From Sipunculus nudus (lineage: Eukaryota > Annelida > Sipuncula > Golfingiida > Sipunculidae), in NCBI GenBank assembly GCA_026874595.1, contig CM049320.1, forward strand, positions 47,072,714-47,136,713: a DNA stretch of 64,000 nucleotides. Reading direction: 5' to 3'. The translations under genes and the position numbers were made by a program. Within the stretch, counting starts at the first letter, position 1. The number at the start of each line of letters is the position of its first letter. Below, piece by piece: positions 46,640 through 57,119 of this stretch. The notes below the pieces were generated by a model that worked only from the letters and a program-made list of their open reading frames with translations, was not told the DNA's origin and ran no database searches.

Positions 46640-47945
46640 TCAATTTTCATGAAATCCCGTTAATCTCGTTTGACAAGAAGCAGTGAGACGTTTTCAGGTT
46701 TGTCATGTCAAGCTGGTCATATGTGACAAAATGCCGAAAACTAGAACTACTTTGTTGTAAAAGGCGCCGAGTTATAAGCATTTCAGTGACATCTCGTTTG
46801 TTCACGTTGCACAAGATATGGTGCGAGATTTGGGCAGACTTATGGCTTTATCTAATCAAGCAGTTCATATGTGACACAATGCCGAAAACTAGACCTTCGT
46901 ACCTGTAAAAATCGCCGAGTTAAAAGCATTTTGGTGAAATCTCGTGTTTTCTCGTTTGACGAGATACGGTGCGAGATTGTGCCTGACTTGGAGTTCTGTC
47001 ATGCCAAGCGGGTCATGTGGAACTAAATGCCGAAAACTAGACCTGTCTAGCTGCAGTTCCGTGAAATCTCGTGTTTTCTCGTTTGACGGGATACGGTGCG
47101 AGATTTTGCCTGACATGCATGTCTGTCATGTCAAGCTGGTCTAGTGGAACAAAATGCCGAAAACCAGACGTGTCTATCTGTAAAACTCGCCGAGTTATAA
47201 CCAATGCCGTGAAATCTCATGTTTTCTCGTTTGACGAGATACGGTGCGACATTCGGCCTGACTTTCAGTTCTGTCATGTCCAGCAGGTCATGTGAAAGAA
47301 AATGCCGAAAACTAGACCTGTCTAGCTGTAAAACTCGCCGAGTTATAAGCATTTCCGTGAAATCTCGTGTTTTCTCGTTTGACGAGATAGGGTGCGAGAT
47401 TTGGCCTGACTTGCACATCTATCGTGTCAAGCTGGTCATGTGGAAGGAAATGCCGGAAACCAGACGTGTCTAGCTGTAAAACTGGCCCAGTTATAAGCAT
47501 TTCCGTGAAATTTCGTGTTTTCTCGTTTGACGAGATACGGTGCGAGATTTTGCCAGACTTGCATATCTGTCGTGTCAAGCTGGTCTAGTGGAACTAATTG
47601 CCGAAAACCAGACGTGTCTAGCTGTAAAACTGGCCCAGTTATAAGCATTTCCGTGACATCCCGTGTTTTCTCGTTTGACGAGATACGGTGCGAGATTTGG
47701 CCTGTCTTGCAGCTCTGTCGTGTCAAGCTTGTTTGGTGGAACGAAATGCCGAAAACCAGACCTGTCTAGCTGTAAAAGTCGCCGAGTTATAAGCATTTCC
47801 GCGAAGTCTCGTTTTTTCTCGTTTGACGAGATATGGCGCGAGATTTGGCGTGACTTTCAGTTCTGTCGTGTCAAGCTGGTCATGTGGAACAAAATGCCGA
47901 AAACTAGTTCTGCCTAGCTTAAAAACTGACAAAGTTACAAAAAAA
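46640..47945. repeat. 148-bp tandem satellite, about nine units
   Basis: The marker AATGCCG(A/G)AAAC occurs at about 46727, 46879, 47027, 47153, 47301, 47449, 47597, 47745 and 47893; most spacings are 148 bases, one 152 and one 126. Each unit also has TCTCGTTTGACGAGA followed by TACGGTGCGAGATTT, a GTCAAGCTGGTC-like segment and GAGTTATAAGCATTTCCG. The many overlapping open frames on both strands come from the periodicity and are not genes. Confidence 0.95.
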
Positions 47946-49018
47946 TGGTCGTGTTATTTCCAATTTCCATGATTTTTGCCCAAAAAATGTAACCATGGTA
48001 ACGGCAAATTTAAGTAAGCTACATATCAAAAGAAAGGCCAGGTGATGACGAAAAAAATGAGCTATTGCAAAAGTGGATAAGCCTTTTTATGGCGAAGTTA
48101 TAGTGCAAAAACCGTTAACCACACCTGTCGTGACCTTGACCCTTGACCTTGGAGCAATGTTGACCAAAAACAATAGGGTTCCAGGGTGTTCGGTTGTCAA
48201 TCAACCCTGTAAGGGTCATGTCGATTGCTGCAAAATTGTGGCCAGGAGAGCGCAGACAAACACACAAAAAAAACAAACAAAAAAACAAAAAAACAGACAA
48301 ATGGACATACGCAACTGACCAACATGCTTGCCGGAAATCTTCCGGCAAGCAACAAACAGACATCCGCGACTGACCAACCAGCTTGCGAAAATCGAAGATT
48401 TCCGGCAAGCAATAAAGTTGTGACTGTGCCTCCAACATGTATGATCATAGATGGGGCCCGGAGAGGCCGTCACGCACCGCTGCACACGCCGGCCGCCCAC
48501 CGTAAGGACCCTGCCGCCACTTGCGGCGACGGCACGTGTCTTCGTGGTTTGGCGAAAAACGGCGCGAGATTTGACGAGACTAACAATGTGACCCCTGAAT
48601 GTGACTGCGAGTGTCAGCCGCTATCCAGCGCTGCAAACCATGTGTCTGTAGCGTGAAAAATGACAGAATTATAGGCATTTCTTTGAATGGTCACTTGTTC
48701 TCGTTTCACGAGAAACGGTGCGAGATATGACGAGACTTGCGATTGAACGACTAAGAACTGGACGGATGCTGTCTAACGCCAAACACCAGACCTTTCTATC
48801 GCAAATATCAACAGAGATAGAAGCTGGAAAACTCCGAATTTTCAGATTGTCAAGTTTTACCCCAAAATTTGGTAACCATGGTAACGGCAGCACAAAGCAA
48901 CATGTGCGAAGGGATAAGCCAACGTTCCTAGTTTCAGATACGACCAAAAAAATGGTGTCACGTTTAATATTTTTTGAGATATTGCAGAAAAATGATATGT
49001 TACAGTGTTTCAAGTACC

Positions 49019-49032
49019 ACGCCCCCTGGTGG
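49019..49032 (-). promoter_or_regulatory. CTCF-like site, duplication copy 1 (copy 2 at 50280-50293)
   Basis: The minus strand reads CCACCAGGGGGCGT; 13 of 14 positions fit CCASYAGRKGGCRS. The same sequence occurs 1,261 bases downstream. Confidence 0.45.
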
Positions 49033-49468
49033 CTATTTCCAAAAAATGAAAAATTGGTTTCGAGATATTTCTTAATGACACAAAATATGTGATTTTCAGA
49101 GTCATAGTTTAAAAAATGCGACCTGTAAGCCATATTTAATGAAATCTCGAAAATTCTCGTTTGACGAGAAATGGTGCGAGATTTTACGAGACTTTCACTT
49201 GTATAATAAAAAGCTTATTTAGTACTATCTGATGCAAAAAACTAGAACTCTCTAGCTTTAAAAATGACAAAGTTAGAAAAATTAGGCCTTTTATTTTCGA
49301 AAATCATGAGTTTTCCCTCAAAATGTGTAACCATAGAAACAGCCGATTTCAGCAACATATATATCAGAAGAAAGGCCTTGGAATGCCGATTAAAATGAGC
49401 CATGTTTGAAGTGGCTATGACAAATAGTAATGGAGATATGAAGAAAAGAGCACTTTAAGAACTTTTGA

Positions 49469-49493
49469 TGACCTTGACCTTGACCTTTGACCT
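49469..49493 (-). promoter_or_regulatory. Run of AGGTCA half-sites with perfect DR1
   Basis: The minus strand reads AGGTCAAAGGTCA (49481-49493), a perfect direct repeat with 1-base spacing, followed by two more half-sites. Copy 2 lies at about 50730-50754. A weaker form lies at 46250-46273. This is the binding pattern of RXR-type nuclear receptors; activity is not implied. Confidence 0.4.
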
Positions 49494-50989
49494 ATATTGC
49501 CCAAAAACAAAAGGCTTCTTGCATTTTTGATTTTACACAAACTGTGAAAGTTTGAAAGCGATGGGATCAAAATTGCGACCTGTAGAGACTGGACAGACAA
49601 ACAAACAAACAGACAAACAGACATCCGCGACTGACCAACCAGCTTGCGAAAATCGAAGATTTCCGGCAAGCAATAAAGTTGTGACTGTGCCTCCAACATG
49701 TATGATCATAGATGGGGCCCGGAGAGGCCGTCACGCACCGCTGCACACGCCGGCCGCCCACCGTAAGGACCCTGCCGCCACTTGCGGCGACGGCACGTGT
49801 CTTCGTGGTTTGGCGAAAAACGGCGCGAGATTTGACGAGACTAACAATGTGACCCCTGAATGTGACTGCGAGTGTCAGCCGCTATCCAGCGCTGCAAACC
49901 ATGTGTCTGTAGCGTGAAAAATGACAGAATTATAGGCATTTCTTTGAATGGTCACTTGTTCTCTTTTCACGAGAAACGGTGCGAGATATGACGAGACTTG
50001 CGATTGAACGACTAAGAACTGGACGGATGCTGTCTAACGCCAAACACCAGACCTTTCTATCGCAAATATCAACAGAGATAGAAGCTGGAAAACTCCGAAT
50101 TTTCAGATTGTCAAGTTTTACCCCAAAATTTGGTAACCATGGTAACGGCAGCACAAAGCAACATGTGCGAAGGGATAAGCCAACGTTCCTAGTTTCAGAT
50201 ACGACCAAAAAAATGGTGTCACGTTTAATATTTTTTGAGATATTGCAGAAAAATGATATGTTACAGTGTTTCAAGTACCACGCCCCCTGGTGGCTATTTC
50301 CAAAAAATGAAAAATTGGTTTCGAGATATTTCTTAATGACACAAAATATGTGATTTTCAGAGTCATAGTTTAAAAAATGCGACCTGTAAGCCATATTTAA
50401 TGAAATCTCGAAAATTCTCGTTTGACGAGAAATGGTGCGAGATTTTACGAGACTTTCACTTGTATAATAAAAAGCTTATTTAGTACTATCTGATGCAAAA
50501 AACTAGAACTCTCTAGCTTTAAAAATGACAAAGTTAGAAAAATTAGGCCTTTTATTTTCGAAAATCATGAGTTTTCCCTCAAAATGTGTAACCATAGAAA
50601 CAGCAGATTTCAGCAACATATATATCAGAAGAAAGGCCTTGGAATGCCGATTAAAATGAGCCATGTTTGAAGTGGCTATGACAAATAGTAATGGAGATAT
50701 GAAGAAAAGAGCACTTTAGGAACTTTTGATGACCTTGACCTTGACCTTTGACCTATATTGCCCAAAAACAATAGGCTTCTTGCATTTTTGATTTTACACA
50801 AACTGTGAAAGTTTGAAAGCGATGGGATCAAAATTGCGACCTGTAGAGACTGGACAGACAAACAAACAAACAGACAAACAGACATCCGCGACTGACCAAC
50901 CAGCTTGCGAAAATCGAAGATTTCCGGCAAGCAACAAACAGACACGACGATTAGCCTATAGTCGCCAGACCTAGGCTGGCGACTATAAA

Positions 50990-52500
50990 AATACAAATTG
51001 AATTTAAAAGAAAACAGTATAAACACAATGCAGATGTTCTACAAGAAGCACAGGACCAAGCTAAATATGACCATGAAAATGAATATGCACAAATAGCTCC
51101 TGCAACAAAACATGCAGAACATGAAGATTCAATTCAACAGCCAGTTCCCAGTTTAAGAATTTGCTTTTTTTAATCCGGAAAGGACATCATCTGAGAAACT
51201 ATGATTTGACAACTGATCTTGGACTGCCACCAAAAACTACTGCACAAGAACCACTTACATTGCCTGGTAGAATACCTGATGTGTAGAATACAGACAGTTA
51301 GTACAGGGTCTAAATGAGAAACAACTCACTGTCTTCAAACACATCCTCAAACATGTAAAATGTTCTACTGAGCCATTACACCTATTCCTTACTGGCGGTG
51401 TAGGTGTTGGTAAATCAGTTTTGCTCAGAGCTCTCTATCAAGCATTACATCGTCACTTATGTGGGAATGAAGGTGAAAATCCATTGTAGTGCAAGATACT
51501 TATCACTGCACCTACAGGAAAGGCTGCTTACAATGTTCAAGGATCCACATTACATAATGCTTTCCGAATCGATTCAAAAATAAAGGATTTGATTATAGAA
51601 AATTTCCATCTGACATCCTGAATACACTCCGAACACAGTATAGGCACCCTCATATATTAATGATTGATGAAATAAGCATGGTAGGAAATCGCATGTTAAA
51701 TTTCATTAATTTGAGGGTCCAAGAAATTATAGGCAACAAAGAACCATTTGGTGGTATCCATGTGATTGTAATTAGAGACCTCTTCCAACTTCAACCAGTA
51801 ATGGACAACGGGATTTTCAAGAACTTGTCTGATAACTATGGACCTCTTGCGCTCAACCTGTGGGTAGACACTTTTCATATGTATGAGCTAACTGAAATCA
51901 TGCGGCAAAAAAATGATCAAGATTTTGCAGAACTTTTGAACAGGCTACGTAAAGGACAACACACAAAAGCTGACATTGATACTCTAACATCTTGTATTGT
52001 TGGTGATAACAGTTCATACCCATCAGGAACTACTCATTTGTTTACAAACAACATCTGTGTGCACAATCATAATATGCAATTTTTCGAGTGCACAAACACA
52101 ACTGAAGTAATAATTACTGCAATTGACACAGTAATAACCGATTTGACAGATGATGTGAAGAAAGATGTACTTTCAAGAATACCAGATAACCCATCAAAAA
52201 CTGCAGGACTGCTGAAAACGCTTCAAATTGCTGTTGGTTTACCATATCATATCACCTGCAATATTGCAGTACAAGATCGAATCACCAACGGTTGTTCTTG
52301 TATATTGAAGCACATACACTACCTGCATAGCAAACTGTGCCAAGCATTCTTTAGGTTCAGTTTGAAGATTCAAACATTGGCTCAGACACCAGGAGAAATT
52401 ATGCCGCCTTTTACACTCCATCTATATCCAAAGAATGGACACTACTATTATTCACCAAGCGCACATTCCATTCAGGCAGGAGACATATACTGGTAACTCG
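50990..52500 (+). pseudogene. Helentron Pif1-like helicase domain
   Basis: Resumes the post-Rep region (FKRKQYKHNADVLQEAQDQ). LFLTGGVGVGKSV at about 51380-51421 is Walker A, then APTGKAAYNVQGSTLHNAF (51509-51566). MIDEISMVGNRML (51660-51698) is Walker B and the longest intact frame of the region starts there (278 residues). DLFQLQPV, LWVDTFHMYELTEIMRQKND, THLFTNNICV and LKTLQIAVGLPYHIT follow. These are the motifs, in order, of Helitron Pif1 helicases, which unwind DNA 5' to 3'. Upstream stops and a frame change at about 52440-52490 break it. Confidence 0.9.
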
Positions 52501-53460
52501 TTCTCAGTATCCATTAAAATCGCTGCAGCAAAAGCGATATGGAAAGCTCAAGGCAGTTCACTTGACCAGGTGGTTGTGGATATGACAAGTACCAGAAAAC
52601 TTAGGCATGCACATTATGTTGCATTGAGCAGGGCACGAAATATGGATAGCTTGCATGTCTTAAATTTAGATGAAAACAAAATATCAACTGATCCACAAGT
52701 AACAAATGGAATGGCCAGACTACGTCATGATGCTAAACTTGCTCTTAATTTCTTACCACCAACATCTGTACCAACTGATACACTGAAGATAATATACCAT
52801 AACACAAGATCTCTTCATTTGCATTTCAAAGATATGATTTCTGATTGTCATATCCTTAATACCCATATCATTGCTTTAGCTAAAACTCGTTTGTGTCCTG
52901 TTGTTACATTTTGTATACCAAATTTCCAACTGATACGAAATGATCATCAAACAAAAGGTTTAACCTGTCCATCAAAAAGACCACATTATGGATTAGCATT
53001 CTATGTCCACAAAGACCTCTACCCATTCATTGAAGTGCATCATTAGTCTAATGGAAACATTGATGCATCTGGTTATTAGTAAAGACTCCAAGCTCTTCCT
53101 GGCAACTGATTAGTGTGTACAGATCCCCTCAGTCAAAACTGTCTGACTGTAGGTCAAAACTTGCCCAGCTTATGACACATGTTGATATCCAAGAACTATT
53201 GTTAGTAATGGGAGATTTTAATATAGATATTAGTAAACAAAATTATATGTCAGCCCTGAATGAGCTTTCACATCTTTTACACTGTCAACAATTCATAACA
53301 GAAAAGACAACTGATCATGGCAGTCTTACTGATCTCGTGTTTTCAAACTTCCCAGATACTACAACTTCAACAATAGAGGCTACATGGTCTGATCATAAAG
53401 TCTTTTTCACTGTTGTTCCAAAGAGTGTTTTCCAGTCGAATCTTGATTGATAATTTTTAT
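52435..53460 (+). pseudogene. Helicase C-terminus fused to APE-type endonuclease (Helentron signature)
   Basis: The frame 52435-53046 reads AAKAIWKAQGSSLDQVVVDM and HAHYVALSRARNMDSLHVLN (helicase motifs V-VI). It then continues, without a break, into IIYHNTRSLHLHFKDMISD and THIIALAKTRL, the start of an APE-like endonuclease where the catalytic Glu of ETR/ESW reads Lys here. After a stop, YRSPQSK, LLLVMGDFNIDISK and DHGSLTDLVFSN, and WSDHKVFF (53115-53420) give the Asp/Asn and final His blocks. The in-frame fusion, rather than a chance neighbour, supports Helentron identity. Confidence 0.85.
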
Positions 53461-53464
53461 ATTG

Positions 53465-53860
53465 GTTAACAATGAATTTGACTCATTTTTTAGTAATGCC
53501 CTTGATATGATAAAACAGACATAAACTTATCCAAAATGAAATTTGCTGTTGATGTGGAAAATTTGATGTCTTTACAATATAACAGCTAGAGAAGTTCTAA
53601 TTAAGAATCTATGCAGATAATGCACAGGACAGGATCTTATAATAGCAAGATACAATTCACCCCACACAGAGACAGGTCCTGAACTCTCTGCTGTGAATGC
53701 AGACCTCCTTTCATCAAACTTGTCAGTTACACGCATCAGTAACTATGTCTGATATCAGTTGGATCTCCCCATCCAATCTTGTATCAAAAGAACATGTTTA
53801 ACCATGCTTAACCAATTGGTGTTGACCTCTGACCTTTCCTCTCTGCCCAGCGTCCATTTG
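53465..53860. other. Past the endonuclease; remnant linker-like sequence
   Basis: A weak frame reading NEFDSFFSNALDMI (53470-53515) resembles the linker after LINE endonucleases. The rest is unassigned. The Helentron 3' end was not located. Confidence 0.4.
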
Positions 53861-54990
53861 TGCGTCTGTTTCCACACATAAACCTACATATCTCGGGAAC
53901 CGTTCGATCAGGAAAAAATATTTGTACAAATGTAGCCCTTGGATAGCTTTATAACATACACAAAAAAATGGTGGTGCCACCTGCAACCATGTTAGCACAG
54001 TGTCCATCTGTTCGTCTGTCTTGATTAAAAAACTATATATCTCTGCAGTGGTTTGACTAATTCACCTGAAATTCTGCATGCTTATACATCCTGGATAGCT
54101 TTTTGATTTTATGACAGGTGGCGCCACCTACATTCACGTTCACGCTGCAGACATCCATGCTTATATCTCCGGACTGGTTTGACGTATCTTCCTGAAAATT
54201 TGCATGTGTATAGAACTCACATAAGTCTTTAATCTACGCAAAACTGGTGGCACCATCTTCAAGCATTTTCGCACAGCGTCCGTCTGTTTGTCTGCCGTGG
54301 CACAAAATCACGCATATCCCGGCTGTGGTCTGACATATCTGCCTAAAATTATGCAGGTTTATACATCCTGACAGCTTTCTTGATTTTATTACAGGTGGCG
54401 CCACCTACATTCTAGTTTACGCTGCAGACATCTAAGCTCATATCTCGGGAACCGTTTGACCGATTGGGCCAAAATTTTGCATGTGTATAGTTCTCACATA
54501 GCTCTTTATTATACGCAAAACTGGTGGCGCCACTTGCAACCATTTTTGCCCAGCGTCCGTCTTTTTGTCTGGCGTGGGATAAAATCACTCATACGTCGGC
54601 GGTGGTTTGAAATATCTGCCTAAAATTTTGCAGGTTTGTACATCCTGGACAGCTTTCTTGATTTTATAACAGGTGGCGCCACCTACATTCTAGTTAACGC
54701 TGCAGACATTCAGGGTTATATCTTAAGACTGGTTGGACATATCCCCCTGAAATTTTGCATGTGTATAGATCTCACATATAGCTCTTAATCATATACAAAA
54801 CTGGTGGCGCTACCTGCCACCATTTATGCACGGGTCCTTCTGTTTGTCTGCTGTGGGATAAAATCACTCATATACATGTAGTGGTTTGACTTATCTGCCT
54901 AAAATTTTGCATTTGTATACAACTTGGACAGCTTTCTGGATTTTGAGGTAAGTGGTGCAACCTACAAATTTCGGCTGCAGACATCCAGGC
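53860..54990. repeat. About 279-bp tandem repeat, four units
   Basis: TGGTGG(T/C)(G/A)CCA..T and CAG(T/C)GTCC(A/G)TCTGTTCGTCTG-like blocks recur at about 53968, 54247, 54524 and 54802 (spacing 277-279). The palindrome GGTGGCGCCACC recurs at about 54118, 54393 and 54672. Other shared words are ATATCTC.GG and GCATGTGTATAG. Non-coding. Confidence 0.9.
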
Positions 54991-55104
54991 TAATATGCAA
55001 CACACCTCACTCTATTTCCCCTTGCCACTCAATCCATGCCTCGATCACTTCACCCGTTCCACTCTGATTTTGGCGGATACACGTAGTCGCTTGTCGACTA
55101 TCGG

Positions 55105-56541
<1,437 letters not shown>

Positions 56542-56719
56542 GATAATTAGGCACTGGAACCAGACTATTCCCTAGTCCGAGTCCGGCCGGAGTGCTTGTG
56601 ATTCTGCTTCTTATGATTTGCCTTTTCAGATTTATGCCTATTATTTTTTTACCAAAATGACTAACTATGGGACCTTTAAAGATTTTTCATCCTATTTCCC
56701 TTCCTTACAAAAAGGCCCC

Positions 56720-56755
56720 GTTGCATTGTGGGTATGAACAAGATGGCAGCCTCCT
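56720..56755 (+). promoter_or_regulatory. Start-codon context with YY1-like motif
   Basis: TTGCATTGTGGG (56721-56732) and ACAAGATGGCAGCC (56739-56752). The latter resembles the YY1 element AANATGGCGGC that often overlaps the start codon of animal housekeeping genes. No TATA box is close, in keeping with such promoters. Confidence 0.4.
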
Positions 56756-56818
56756 GTGAAGACATCCTGGCCGGCTGTTTTCCGAATTTGGACGATGAAG
56801 TTCGAGAATACGTCAAAA
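56743..56818 (+). CDS. ABCF3: First coding exon of a host gene, probably ABCF3
   Basis: The ATG at 56743 opens 25 codons, MAASCEDILAGC then FPNLDDEVREYVK, and one further base before a canonical donor (AAAA|GTAAGA, GT at 56819), giving a phase-1 intron. The peptide resembles the N-terminus of ABCF3, as I remember it: short Met-Ala-Cys start, Ile-Leu, Phe-Pro, Asp, Val and Tyr-Val at matching spacing. ABCF3 is a soluble ABC-F ATPase linked to translation control. No second exon was recognised downstream within the window, which would make the intron longer than 7 kb. Identity rests on one short exon, so it is probable, not certain. Confidence 0.6.
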
Positions 56819-57119
56819 GTAAGAATTTAGTCATCGAAATATACAAGATATACCACTTGTTATGGGTCTCGTGAACAGGTACCATATGGTTAGGACACTT
56901 TTGAGAAGTATTACAACTATACCTGTTCAAACGGTATAGCGGCTATAGTATACTATAATAGTAATAGTGTAGGACCGGGACATACCGGCCACCGTTTATA
57001 GCGGCCGCTAGCGCCCAAAGGCAGGCGATTTCGGCCGCCAGCTCAAGTGAGCAGAGGAGGCGGAACGATTTTTGAAGTGAGGGGGCACCATGTTAAGAAG
57101 AAATTATCTACATTATATA
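56819..57119 (+). other. Start of the putative intron 1
   Basis: Splice donor GTAAGA at 56819, then unremarkable sequence with a short GC-rich stretch (GGCCGCTAGCGCCC, about 57002) before the Tigger element. Confidence 0.45.

Larger units (their letters stand above)
48359..50930. repeat. 1,261-bp tandem duplication, two full copies plus start of a third
   Basis: 48359-49619 is repeated at 49620-50880 with only a handful of differences seen (for example CTCGTTTCACGAG versus CTCTTTTCACGAG near 48703 and 49964, and GCCGATTTC versus GCAGATTTC near 49343 and 50604). A third start (ACATCCGCGACTGACCAACC) lies at 50882. Identical open frames in both copies are repeat translations. Very recent duplication or an assembly artefact. 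Confidence 0.95.
43291..50988. mobile_element. 7.7-kb repeat block inserted between Rep and helicase
   Basis: The Helentron match stops near 43290 and resumes near 50988. Close to the borders lie ATAGTCGCCAG (43310-43320) and its complement CTGGCGACTAT (50975-50985), and the right end forms a hairpin with another TATAGTCGCCAG. The block holds degenerate units with GACAGACATACTGACAAAG, a 148-bp satellite and a 1,261-bp duplication. No coding domain is seen; open frames on both strands are repeat translations. It may be one composite element or several insertions. Confidence 0.65.
36190..53470 (+). mobile_element. Helentron (Helitron-like element) with peptidase, Rep, helicase and endonuclease modules
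   Basis: The modules lie on one strand in order: papain-like peptidase, 42-residue repeats, DUF6570-like region, Helitron-like N region, HUH Rep, Pif1-like helicase and APE-type endonuclease. The Rep-helicase-endonuclease order is the known signature of animal Helentrons. The reading frame is broken by point changes and by two large insertions (36443-38585 and about 43291-50988). Exact termini could not be fixed; homology begins by 36250 and ends after 53450. Confidence 0.85.

Noticed and set aside
46705-47932. Many overlapping open frames of 66-96 codons on both strands
   Set aside because: They recur every 148 bases and come from the satellite unit.
46640-47945. CRISPR-like regular array
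   Set aside because: Whole 148-bp units repeat with no unique spacers, in a eukaryotic repeat setting.
48669-50394. Identical 124- and 154-codon open frames on both strands
   Set aside because: Products of the 1,261-bp duplication; no domain motif and both strands are equally open.
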